Shown: positions 55,879 through 63,311 of the stretch, in pieces
How the letters are laid out: every line of letters starts with the position of its first letter
How positions within the stretch are numbered: the stretch's first letter is position 1
Origin: Chryseobacterium sp. Marseille-Q5410
GTDB taxonomy: Bacteria > Bacteroidota > Bacteroidia > Flavobacteriales > Weeksellaceae
Assembly (NCBI GenBank): GCA_946892665.1
Contig: CAMPOT010000001.1
Span: 806,001 to 870,000 of the forward strand
Length of the DNA stretch: 64,000 bases
Direction: 5' to 3'
Made by a program: the position numbers and the translations under genes
The notes under the pieces: generated by a model
What the model saw: only the letters and a program-made list of their open reading frames with translations
What the model was told of the DNA's origin: nothing
Databases searched by the model: none

Positions 55879-55934
55879 AAGGTTAATGGTGGGGTTAATG
55901 GTGAGGTTAAGGTTAACGTTAAGGTTAAGGTTGA
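55879..55934 (-). repeat. GGTTAA-type hexamer array upstream of the relative
   Basis: Imperfect hexamer repeats GGTTAA, with GGTTAATGGTG and AAGGTTAACGTTAAGG variants, in the 5' leader of the minus-strand gene at 55864. The array begins 15 bases from the start codon. Length change here would alter promoter-to-start spacing. Confidence 0.7.
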
Positions 55935-56088
55935 GTGTTTAGAAAGATTTTTCTTATTACTTTTTGCCTCATACTGATTCATTTTTTTTAACTGAATCGG
56001 CGAAACTTCTTCGTCGTTTTGCTTCAATTCTATTGGTATTTTTGGAGTCAGCGATCCGCAGCTGGTGGATTGATAAATTGTTTCTTAA

Positions 56089-57179
56089 ACTTTTTGTCTT
56101 GACACAAAAAGTAACCAAAAAGGTCAAGACTGGATCTTTATGCTAAAAAATCAAGATTTCTTCTAAGAAAATCCCCAAAACTCGGGCGGATACGAGGTTG
56201 GTTGTTAAATGAAAAGTGTTGCCGCCACTCAAACAGTGGGGATTTTTAGGCAGTTATTATTATGAAGAGCGGTACACGAAGAAATCTCGATTTTTCTTTA
56301 CGCATAAACTCCTAGGTCGGTGGTTGAGTTGAAAGATCAGTTTTTTAATAATAGATTTTTCTTGAGGTAAAAGTTCGCTAAATGTTTTTATTAGGTTACT
56401 CTACACGGAAAATCATTGTTCTTTTAATTTTTGCTTCCTTTTTATTGTTGTTTTCTGGATCTTTTCGCTAAAAAAGTTTACATTCCGCTAAAAGATTTAA
56501 ACTTGCGCGGAAAGACGATTGTTTTCCCAAATTAAAGTTTGGCCGCGCTTCGGACAAAAAATCTTTGCCTCATCCTCTCTATTGACTTATTGGAATCGGC
56601 GAACCACACCTTCGACGGGTCTCTTAACGCTTCATTCCAACTTTTTCTTAACGCAAAAATCTCCTAGGTCATTAAAGGAGTATCGTTTCTCTGCAAGGCG
56701 GAGCCGATAAGATCAATAATTTCATCTGTTTTTCAATATTTTTCTTGAAATTAATGCTTGTCGTACGCTGAATTGTTTCGTCAATTTCCTCTAAATGCAA
56801 AAGCATTTTTTTTACTTTTTGTCTTGACACAAAAAGTAACCAAAAAGGTCAAGACTGGATCTTTATGCTAAAAAATCAAGATTTCTTCTAAGAAAATCCC
56901 CAAAACTCGGGCGGATACGAGGTTGGTTGTTAAATGAAAAGTGTTGCCGCCACTCAAACAGTGGGGATTTTTAGGCAGTTATTATTATGAAGAGCGGTAC
57001 ACGAAGAAATCTCGATTTTTCTTTACGCATAAACTCCTAGGTCGGTGGTTGAGTTGAAAGATCAGTTTTTTAATAATAGATTTTTCTTGAGGTAAAAGTT
57101 CGTTAAATGTTTTTATTAGGTTACTCTACACGGAAAATCATTGTTCTTTTAATTTTTGCTTCCTTTTTATTGTTGTTTT
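56089..57179 (-). repeat. 366-base direct repeat flanking a second repeat type
   Basis: 56089-56454 and 56814-57179 are almost identical (725 bases apart; one difference seen, GCTAAATG / GTTAAATG). Each holds a minus-strand large nested inverted repeat (56090-56318 and 56815-57043): CTTGACAC hairpin, arms AAATCAAGATTTCTTC / GAAGAAATCTCGATTT, inner arms AAAATCCCCA / TGGGGATTTT, core CTCGGGCGG / CCGCCACTC, then a CTCCTAGGTC box. Between them lies a subfamily-B copy (56458-56670) with core CTTGCGCGG / CCGCGCTTC. Confidence 0.85.
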
Positions 57180-57420
57180 TGGAGTCGGCGATCCGACTGT
57201 GGCGGATTGCCTCCTTCCTGTTTATGTTTTAATAGAATTGGCGAACCTCCTTCGTCGGTTTGCCTCATTCTTATTATTATATTTATGGAATCGGCGATCC
57301 GCCTGTGGCGATTGCCTCATTCCTGTTTATGTTTTAATAGAATCGGCGAACCTCCTTCGTCGGTTTGCCTCATCCTTATTATTATATTTATGGAATCGGC
57401 GATCCGCCTGTGGCGGATTG
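57180..57420. repeat. 105-base tandem repeat, 2.3 copies
   Basis: Units start near 57185, 57291 and 57396 with TCGGCGATCCG, and contain AATCGGCGAACCTCC and TTCGTCGGTTTGCC. Two short false frames run through it. The AATCGGCGAA phrase recurs elsewhere in repeat DNA of this window (e.g. near 35013, 55995 and 56592). Confidence 0.85.
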
Positions 57421-57632
57421 CTAAAAAATGAAAATTTCTTTGTACAAATTAACTCCTTCAAGTCGTTGAACCACTCCGTTAGGTTTCCTCAAACTTGCGC
57501 GGAAAGAAAAATGTGTTGTATAATAAATATGATGGCCGCGCTTCGAACAAAGAGGATTTTTATTATGTATATAATAACTATAGATGGCAGAAGAAATTAT
57601 CATTTTTTTTAATGCAAATAACTCCTATGTCG
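57421..57632 (-). repeat. Large nested inverted repeat, further copy
   Basis: Outer arms AAAAAATGAAAATTTCTT and AAGAAATTATCATTTTTTT are complementary with one mismatch; core CTTGCGCGG / CCGCGCTTC; inner CCTC / GAGG. It ends in an ACTCCTATGTCG box. The stem sequence differs from every other copy but stays paired. Confidence 0.75.
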
Positions 57633-57717
57633 TTTGTTCCTATTCCGAATTATTTAGCATAGTTAAGGTTTTTTAAAACTCTTTAGTGTCGATATCATAT
57701 TCTATAAAATTTTAATA

Positions 57718-57741
57718 AAAGCCTCCCCGGGGGGAGGCTGG
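57718..57741 (-). terminator. Terminator of cassette copy 2
   Basis: On the minus strand GCCTCCCC CC GGGGAGGC followed by TTTTATTAAAATTTT, 14 bases after the last gene of the cassette. Confidence 0.85.
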
Positions 57742-57754
57742 TTCCGTTTAAGGG

Positions 57755-57943
57755 TTATTTAAATTTCTTTCTGAAACGGATCAGGAGAAATTTGAACGCG
57801 AGGGTAAAGAGGTAGCTCGAAACTCCTCCGATGGCAGCGAGAACAACGGTTTTGATGATCTCGCCGCTTTCAATCTGCAGCATTACAATCAGCGCCATGC
57901 CGCTGAAAGCGCTGATGCGCTGGGAACTGTCGAAGTGCGTCAT
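57755..57943 (-). CDS. Small membrane protein (cassette copy 2)
   Basis: A 62-residue protein with one or two hydrophobic segments (SAFSGMALIVMLQ; VVLAAIGGVSSYLFTLAFKFLLI) and a basic C-terminus (RFRKKFK). It differs from the coiled-coil membrane protein that belongs to copy 1. Start overlaps the stop of its upstream neighbour (ATGA). Confidence 0.65.
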   Translation of the reverse strand: MTHFDSSQRISAFSGMALIVMLQIESGEIIKTVVLAAIGGVSSYLFTLAFKFLLIRFRKKFK

Positions 57944-58158
57944 GGCTGCCCTTCGTGGTGTACCGCCGTCTGGCTGATTGCTCCGGCAATCGCTCCCGCG
58001 ATGGCCAGGTAGCCCGCCGCCGTGAGCAGCGCCGCCGGCAGGGTGACCGGTGCGGTGAGCAGGGCCCCGCTCACCGCGGTGAGCAGCAGCCCGGCATTCC
58101 GGATTTTGCGGAAGAAGCGCGGCGTGGGTTCCTGTACCCGCTGAATGATGTTTTTCAT
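57940..58158 (-). CDS. Small holin-like membrane protein (cassette copy 2)
   Basis: A 72-residue homologue of the 96-residue protein at 17438-17728. Shared landmarks: RVQEPTPRFFRKIRN at the N-terminus, two alanine/leucine-rich helices (LLTAVSGALLTAPVTLPAAL; AAGYLAIAGAIAGAISQ), then SQTAV. The polar tail of copy 1 is absent. Strongly G/C-rich coding sequence, unlike the surrounding DNA. Confidence 0.7.
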   Translation of the reverse strand: MKNIIQRVQEPTPRFFRKIRNAGLLLTAVSGALLTAPVTLPAALLTAAGYLAIAGAIAGAISQTAVHHEGQP

Positions 58159-58160
58159 TG

Positions 58161-58559
58161 CTAAGCTTTTTTAATGTTGAGTGTAATGGTATGCCCGTTA
58201 TCCAGTAAAGGATAGAGGCGGTCTTTCATCCGTTCCAAAGCAGCTTTTGAGAAACTGCCTTTTCCTTCACCGGTATGCTGCAACACCGGTGCGATACATC
58301 CCCTGAGTTCTTTTCCGGCGTCGTTGCCGGCATGAAAGAGGATGTACTTCCTGTCTTTCACATCCATGACCTCAAAGTGGTCCCTGAACCTGGGGCTGTG
58401 GCGTCTCCGCAGTCTGTATCTTCCTTCCGGAATACAGGAGACCCGCGGCTGATTGTTCTTCCAGGGAAGTTCAATCGTTTTGCAGAGCTCGGTTCCTTCA
58501 AGGAGAAGGACTCCATTGACGCCCGCGGCGTGGTAGGTTCTGATCAACAGGATTTCCAT
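58161..58559 (-). CDS. DUF5675 family protein (cassette copy 2)
   Basis: A 132-residue DUF5675 protein: CIPEGRYRLRRRHSPRF near 42 and ILFHAGNDAGKELRGCIAPV near 73, the same H...GN...GC order as in copy 1 but much diverged elsewhere. Two bases after the MARQK-type gene, and two before the holin-like gene, so all are in one transcript. Activity unproven. Confidence 0.82.
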   Translation of the reverse strand: MEILLIRTYHAAGVNGVLLLEGTELCKTIELPWKNNQPRVSCIPEGRYRLRRRHSPRFRDHFEVMDVKDRKYILFHAGNDAGKELRGCIAPVLQHTGEGKGSFSKAALERMKDRLYPLLDNGHTITLNIKKA

Positions 58560-58561
58560 GG

Positions 58562-59320
58562 TTACGGTGTTCCTGAAACTTTCACGATCTGCAGGGCGTT
58601 GTGGGAACCGTTTTTCATTTCGTAAAAAATGCCGTTCACCTCCTGATAGAAGTTGATGCCGAGCACCAGAAACAGCGGGTTCGTGGAATCCGGGTTCAGG
58701 TTATTGCTAAGTTGCAGGGGTTGCGTGAGTTCCGTGTCAATGGGATGCACCGGGGTTTCATTTGTTTCGGAGGAATACGCTGCACTTTCGAAATTAACGT
58801 CCATCGCCGCGCTTACAATCCGGTAGTGGGTACTTCCGGAAGGGGATACCAGGCTTTCTGCGGGAATGAAAGGATCGATGTTCACGATCATGTCTCCGGT
58901 TACCCTGTCGATGGTCGGGATGAAAGGTGCCGAAAGGGAGGTGGAGAGTTTACCGTTAATATTGAATTCAAATCCTTCCAGCAGTTCCGCCTCACCGTCG
59001 ATGACATTTCGTAAACCTCTCGGATTCGTAGCGTCCATCTGGATGACCTTTACGAATTCTTTGGTGAGTCTGCTGACCATCCGCGGATCTGCGGAGGTGC
59101 GCAGTAAGCTCTGGATTGAGCCTCTCAGCAGCTTTCCGGCTTTTCCGGCCCGGCCGAATTCTGCCATATTCTCGCGGGTTCTCTGGAACCTCGGATCATT
59201 ATGCATCCTTTCTGCCGAAATTCCGCCTTTTTCTCTGGCCATATAGCCGTCTTTCGTACGGTAGAAGGTGATGTCACCCATGGTACCGTGCAGTTTAATA
59301 AGACTTTTTTGTCTTGCCAT
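58562..59320 (-). CDS. MARQK-type conserved protein (cassette copy 2)
   Basis: A 252-residue protein: MARQKSLIKLHGTMGD, FYRTKDGYMAREKGG, FQRTRENMAEFGRAGKAGK, RLTKEFVKVIQ, LLEGFEFN, PSGSTHYR and an FYQEVNG segment close to the end, shared with copy 1 at 18526-19329. Low overall identity outside these blocks shows long divergence, not recent duplication. G/C content is well above the window average. Upstream lies a cluster of CGGCAAAAA motifs. Function unknown. Confidence 0.75.
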   Translation of the reverse strand: MARQKSLIKLHGTMGDITFYRTKDGYMAREKGGISAERMHNDPRFQRTRENMAEFGRAGKAGKLLRGSIQSLLRTSADPRMVSRLTKEFVKVIQMDATNPRGLRNVIDGEAELLEGFEFNINGKLSTSLSAPFIPTIDRVTGDMIVNIDPFIPAESLVSPSGSTHYRIVSAAMDVNFESAAYSSETNETPVHPIDTELTQPLQLSNNLNPDSTNPLFLVLGINFYQEVNGIFYEMKNGSHNALQIVKVSGTP

Positions 59321-59443
59321 TGTTTTAAGTTTTAAAAATTAAGATTCGGATGTTGAGGTACAGCCGTGAAAACCTTTTGTGATCACGGGACAAAATTTGG
59401 CAATAAAAACAGATAAAGCAAGTGTTCATGCCGGTTACGGCTG

Positions 59444-59509
59444 TTTTTGCCGATTAAGACCATTTTTGCCGGATGCTGTTACCTTCTGCCGTTTTCGCCG
59501 TTTTTGCCG
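59444..59509 (-). promoter_or_regulatory. Iterated CGGCAAAAA motifs upstream of the cassette
   Basis: On the minus strand CGGCAAAAA occurs at about 59501-59509, 59463-59471 and 59444-59452, with CGGCGAAAA (59492-59500) and CGGCAGAAG (59483-59491) between them. The array lies 124-190 bases before the MARQK-type start codon and could be a set of binding sites for a regulator, for example the small protein encoded at 59779-59982. Confidence 0.5.
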
Positions 59510-59539
59510 GAAAACGCTGCTTTCTGCTTTATTATAAGG

Positions 59540-59759
59540 CAGTGATGTCATGAACCGCTCATGAACTATCCATGAAGTATCCATGAAGCATCCATGAAGG
59601 AGCTATGGAGGAGGGGAGACCGTTGAACGGTTTGCTTCGTCGTTCCGCGTTGCTTCACTCCTCGCAATGATGGGGTTTTTGAAGTAGGGTTAGGATGTGT
59701 TCAACGGTTTGCTTCGTCGTTCCGCGTTGCTCCACTCCTCGCAATGACGGGGGTTTTTG
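59540..59759. repeat. Short direct repeats in the cassette upstream region
   Basis: CATGAA occurs six times with a 10-12-base period at 59549-59600 (CCATGAAGTATCCATGAAGC). A 57-base phrase (AACGGTTTGCTTCGTCG ... CCTCGCAATGA) is directly repeated at 59626 and 59703, 77 bases apart, a Bacteroidota intergenic repeat type. No gene in 59321-59778. Confidence 0.7.
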
Positions 59760-59778
59760 AATGGAGGGTTGACGGTGG

Positions 59779-59982
59779 TCAGTTGATGATAAGATCCTGG
59801 ATGGATTCGTAAGGGATGCCCATGTAGGTGCAGAATTCGTGTACGGTGAGGGGCTGATGATTTTCTTTTTTGAGTATTTTTTTGATTTTGAGAATGAGTT
59901 CGCGGCTGGAGCGTTCACTTCTGCCGGTGATGAGCTGGACGTCTTTCGGGTAGATACAGATTCGGGTGAGGCGGGGTTTCAT
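59779..59982 (-). CDS. Small conserved putative DNA-binding protein
   Basis: A 67-residue protein of a type common in Bacteroidota accessory DNA: RICIYPKDVQLITGRSERSS, a helix with LILKIKKILKKENHQ, then TVHEFCTYMGIPYESIQDLI. The last part resembles a helix-turn-helix. A regulator of the MARQK cassette that follows on the same strand is plausible but not shown. Confidence 0.7.
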   Translation of the reverse strand: MKPRLTRICIYPKDVQLITGRSERSSRELILKIKKILKKENHQPLTVHEFCTYMGIPYESIQDLIIN

Positions 59983-60130
59983 CGTTTTTGTTTTTATGTG
60001 AACAAAGGTTAGTAAACAAAATGAAACCTTTTCGGTAGGAGCACGGTAGTACCGTGTTTTTTTTAGAAATAAGGAATGGTTTACTCATATATCATATGAT
60101 AAAATCGTGCGGGAGCGGAGTATTTCTGTA

Positions 60131-60643
60131 CTATTTCCAAAGCTTTAACCTCTTTTCAATCTCTGCAACTAAAGGCTTGTTGTTCTGAAAAATAAAATTG
60201 GTTGCCACAAGTTCTTCAAGTTTTGAAGCTGCCTGTTTCTTTGATAGAATGTTTGCTTCCACAAGCTTATCAAATATCCAAATCATACCGTGATATTCGA
60301 TGTCTTTATTCTTGGCACAATTACGGACTGTTTTATCGCTGCTCAAAACACAGGCATCTAATTTATTGGCAATGTGTAAAACAGATTTATCTGTTTCTGA
60401 AAGGGATTTTGGATAAGGTTCAGACTGGATTTGAAGAAAATCTTCTTCTTTAAGATTGTGGACAATAAGCCTATCAACGGACTGATAGGCTTTTAAAATT
60501 TGTTGCTGTTCAGAATATAATTCAAAATAAACTGAAGTCGTAGTATGGATGTCTATTTCAAGCTGAAAAAATGCATTGACAAGACCTAAATCGTAAAGGT
60601 CTATAAAAATACATGCGTCTGTAACAGCTATTTTTAGTTTCAT
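60131..60643 (-). CDS. PIN-domain toxin
   Basis: A 170-residue PIN-like ribonuclease: VTDACIFIDLYDLG (acidic residues D9 and D15), SLSETDKSVLHIA and ACVLSSDKTVRN supply the acidic centre. It follows the XRE-ImmA gene by 36 bases on the same strand. Pairing of a PIN protein with a helix-turn-helix/peptidase protein is a known toxin-antitoxin layout, so toxin is inferred. Confidence 0.82.
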   Translation of the reverse strand: MKLKIAVTDACIFIDLYDLGLVNAFFQLEIDIHTTTSVYFELYSEQQQILKAYQSVDRLIVHNLKEEDFLQIQSEPYPKSLSETDKSVLHIANKLDACVLSSDKTVRNCAKNKDIEYHGMIWIFDKLVEANILSKKQAASKLEELVATNFIFQNNKPLVAEIEKRLKLWK

Positions 60644-60679
60644 CCTTTTGTGAGGTATTTGACATTGGGGAATTTCTTA

Positions 60680-61744
60680 TTAAAACATCGGTTGATGCTG
60701 TTTTTTAAATTCAGCCAAAGACTGATTAGATAAGGACGCTGCTTTAGACATTGAAATCTGGTCTTCGATCAAAGCTCTAAATAATAATTGCTCAAAACGA
60801 TTGCTTTCTTCAATTCCCTGATATTCTACAGGTTCATCTACTTTCCAGTTTTGTTGTCTGATTAAAAAAAAGAACTGTTTGGTGTAATGATCATTGATAA
60901 TACCGCAAACCTTCGCTCTCATCACAATTGCCTGCATTGAAATACCATATTGTTTTTTGATATTTCCCAATTCCAAAGTTGACAGCTTAGTACGGTGATT
61001 GCCTAATTCTGCTTTAATAGTCTCTTCTGGAAGTAACATTGCTCCAGCAAAATGATGACATAAAGTTTCTTTTTGTTTTTCGGTCACATCGCCCAATACT
61101 AAAAGTAAATGCGCCAACTCGTGAAGTAAGGTAAACCGTATTCTGTCAGGTTTGTTGGCTTTTCTCTCATTGTATGCTACGACAGGGATATGACCATTTA
61201 CAAAAGTCTGCAAGCCATCGAAATCTTCATCCACATTTAGCTTTACAACTTTTATATTTTTATCTTCAAAAAGTTCAACGATGTTAAATATTGGGCCAGT
61301 ACCTAATGACCATTTTTCTCTTAAAAGATTTGCAGCTTCATTTACCTGTTGATAAGTAGTAATTGCTCCAAAATCCTTTAAAGGATTGTCAAAACTATGA
61401 GGAAGTCCTATAATTTCTTCTAATTCTAAATAGCGTGAAAGATATTCTTTGGTAGTTTCATTGATGATTGCTACATCCTTTTGGGGCATCCTGCTTAGCT
61501 TTCGGTATTCAATATCGCTAAATTCAACTTTGGTAGTTCTGAAAAAAAAATCAGGACTGATATGAAGCGCTTTGCTAATCATATTGATTTTTTCTGCATC
61601 GGGAATGACTTCTCCTTTTTCGTAACGGTGCAACGCCTGACGTGATAAAGTTCCGCCTAAGGCATCAGCCAAATCCTGCAATGAGAAACCATTCATCAAA
61701 CGGGCCGATTTAAATCTTTCCGCAAATATTGCTTTTGTTTCCAT
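60680..61744 (-). CDS. XRE-family regulator with ImmA/IrrE peptidase domain
   Basis: A 354-residue protein: N-terminal HTH (residues ~8-65, SLQDLADALGGTLSRQALHRY) and a zinc-peptidase-like domain with HELAH at 208-212 and FAGAMLLPEE near 232. Such proteins act as antitoxins, repressors or stress-triggered proteases of phage-type switches. It has a clear own promoter and probably represses it. Confidence 0.9.
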   Translation of the reverse strand: METKAIFAERFKSARLMNGFSLQDLADALGGTLSRQALHRYEKGEVIPDAEKINMISKALHISPDFFFRTTKVEFSDIEYRKLSRMPQKDVAIINETTKEYLSRYLELEEIIGLPHSFDNPLKDFGAITTYQQVNEAANLLREKWSLGTGPIFNIVELFEDKNIKVVKLNVDEDFDGLQTFVNGHIPVVAYNERKANKPDRIRFTLLHELAHLLLVLGDVTEKQKETLCHHFAGAMLLPEETIKAELGNHRTKLSTLELGNIKKQYGISMQAIVMRAKVCGIINDHYTKQFFFLIRQQNWKVDEPVEYQGIEESNRFEQLLFRALIEDQISMSKAASLSNQSLAEFKKQHQPMF

Positions 61745-61763
61745 TGTAATTGATTTTGTACTG

Positions 61764-61794
61764 CAAAGGTAATGTTTTTGGTTGACAAATGCAA
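61764..61794 (-). promoter_or_regulatory. Promoter of the XRE-ImmA/PIN operon
   Basis: Minus strand TTG (61792-61794), 20 bases, TACCTTTG (61764-61771): an exact Bacteroidota -7 box, 19 bases before the start codon. Confidence 0.75.
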
Positions 61795-61923
61795 TATTCT
61801 ACTGATGTATTGTAACCCCGTGTTGTAACTGTGACAGAATTTCATATTGATAAAACGTTTTATTTAAGACATTGTGTCATGAATTAGATAAAAATCGACT
61901 GGGTTACATAATTGGTTTACAAA

Positions 61924-61954
61924 TTTGTTTTATGGAATACATTTTGTAACTTTG
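61924..61954 (+). promoter_or_regulatory. Promoter of the YegP-like gene
   Basis: TTTG (61924-61927), 19 bases, TAACTTTG (61947-61954), 47 bases before the start. Both boxes match the consensus exactly. Confidence 0.8.
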
Positions 61955-62001
61955 TATTTGGGTGTAAATAAGTGCATCTGTAACTTTAAAATATTATTAA
62001 A

Positions 62002-62328
62002 ATGGGCAAGTACCAAATTAGAAAGACCAGCGATGGCCAATTTCGCTGGACGCTGAAAGCGTCAAACGGCGAAACATTATTAACGAGTGAGACTTATGTA
62101 AGCAGGCAAGGCTGTGTTGACGGCGTAGCAAGCAGTAAAGTTTGTGTAGCAGACAAAAACTTTGATAAGAAGACATCAGTTTCAGGACAGCCGTACTTTA
62201 ATCAGGTGGCGAACAACTATCAGGTTTTGGGAACGAGCGAAATGTATTCTTCCACTTCTGCAAGGGATAACGGTATTGATAGTGTAAAGCGTAACGCTCC
62301 TACTGCAACAATTGAAGATTTAACCTAA
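62002..62328 (+). CDS. YegP-like protein with two DUF1508 repeats
   Basis: A 108-residue protein made of two DUF1508 (YegP) repeats: KYQIRKTSDGQFRWTLKASN with a following SETYVSRQGCVDGV block, and a second QPYFNQVANNYQVLGTSEMY with SARDNGIDSV. YegP proteins are small stress-linked proteins of unclear role. Single gene with its own promoter and terminator. Confidence 0.9.
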   Translation: MGKYQIRKTSDGQFRWTLKASNGETLLTSETYVSRQGCVDGVASSKVCVADKNFDKKTSVSGQPYFNQVANNYQVLGTSEMYSSTSARDNGIDSVKRNAPTATIEDLT

Positions 62329-62440
62329 ATGCTAATGTCCAAAATCTACGATTTAAAGAACCTACTGTCTGGCGACAGGCTGATGGTTCGGTAGAGAAAA
62401 TAGAAAAAGCTAAAGCTCAAAAATTTTCCACTTTATTTTA
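62329..62440 (+). pseudogene. Possible gene remnant after the YegP-like gene
   Basis: In one frame 62314-62440 reads NVQNLRFKEPTVWRQADG...KAKAQKFSTLF then stop, with natural-looking composition but no start codon of its own and a stop directly upstream. It may be the broken 3' end of a lost gene. Not identifiable. Confidence 0.3.
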
Positions 62441-62445
62441 AATAC

Positions 62446-62482
62446 AAAAGAACTTTTAATAGCTATTCAAAGTTCTTTTTTT
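62446..62482 (+). terminator. Terminator downstream of the YegP-like gene
   Basis: AAAAGAACTTT, an A/T-rich loop of 14 bases, AAAGTTCTTTTTTT: stem with T-run. Confidence 0.75.
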
Positions 62483-62642
62483 GGATCGCCACTACCCAAA
62501 ACAAAAGAAAATTGAGTGGTTAGTAAAGCGATACTGTTACTATATTTATGCAGAGGTAGCGACGATCCTGCAGAACTCCTAAGATCTGAATCGGAAGAGC
62601 AACCGATTAATACGCGAACAATTCAAGCGTGAGCGGCGCAAA

Positions 62643-63311
62643 TTAATTTATTGAAACCCACAAATGAGTTAGATTAATATCATCACTTTTTCGATGGGCA
62701 ATAGATGTCAAAATACAAAAGTCAACGGCTGCTTCTATTTCGGATAATACTTCATCTTTTTTCCAATCAGTGTTGGTCATTGTTAAATCATCAATCCAAT
62801 TGTTGATTGTAACGTTCCAATGCCTAAAATCTTCGTTTTCTACGAAACCTAACAAGCCACATTTGTTTTGTCCTTTTCCGTGTTTTTCTGTTTTAAATCG
62901 TTCAATTCCTCCATTTTTACTATCTCCAATTACATATTCCTTTTCTCGTTTTTTGCCTAAAGAAGTAGATAATATTTTTGCCTCCCAAACCATTAACGGT
63001 TCATTATGAACGCCTTCTTCTACCTTGTGAAAATAAAAATCGGGAATGCCTTTTGTTCCATAAAATGTATCTGAATATTGATTTTTTACTCCTATATTTG
63101 GATGTGATTTCACAAAAACTTCTACTTGTTCTATAAATATTTGAGTGTATTTGTTCTCGTTTAATGGAAGTTTTAAATTAGGCTGGCTTGATGCTTTTTT
63201 AAAAGGCGTACAAGATTTTTTCAAACATTCATTAATGAATGAAATAGTCTTGCCTTCTTGGTTTGACAAGAAAGGAGTTGAATTTATATTTGAATATTCC
63301 TCTGCTAACAT
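62643..63311 (-). CDS. PD-(D/E)XK nuclease-like protein
   Basis: A 222-residue protein. GIPDFYF with D91 and MVWEAKI with E110-A-K112 form a PD-(D/E)XK catalytic core with about 19 residues between them, as in restriction-type nucleases. The rest matches no family I can name. Its start codon abuts the stop of the upstream gene (one base shared), so the two form a unit; a defence role is inferred. Confidence 0.72.
   Translation of the reverse strand: MLAEEYSNINSTPFLSNQEGKTISFINECLKKSCTPFKKASSQPNLKLPLNENKYTQIFIEQVEVFVKSHPNIGVKNQYSDTFYGTKGIPDFYFHKVEEGVHNEPLMVWEAKILSTSLGKKREKEYVIGDSKNGGIERFKTEKHGKGQNKCGLLGFVENEDFRHWNVTINNWIDDLTMTNTDWKKDEVLSEIEAAVDFCILTSIAHRKSDDINLTHLWVSIN

Noticed and set aside
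57156-57612. Plus-strand frames of 91 and 137 residues with repeated ELANLLRRFAS-type phrases
   Set aside because: They are read-through of the 105-base tandem repeat.
31268-57632. Retron or integron attC sites as an explanation for the large hairpins
   Set aside because: No reverse transcriptase, integrase or cassette genes with matching spacing exist in the window; the repeats share long conserved boxes that attC sites lack.
59655-59918. 87-residue minus-strand frame with a CEE-type end
   Set aside because: It covers the direct repeat at 59626-59759 and overlaps the better supported 67-residue gene.
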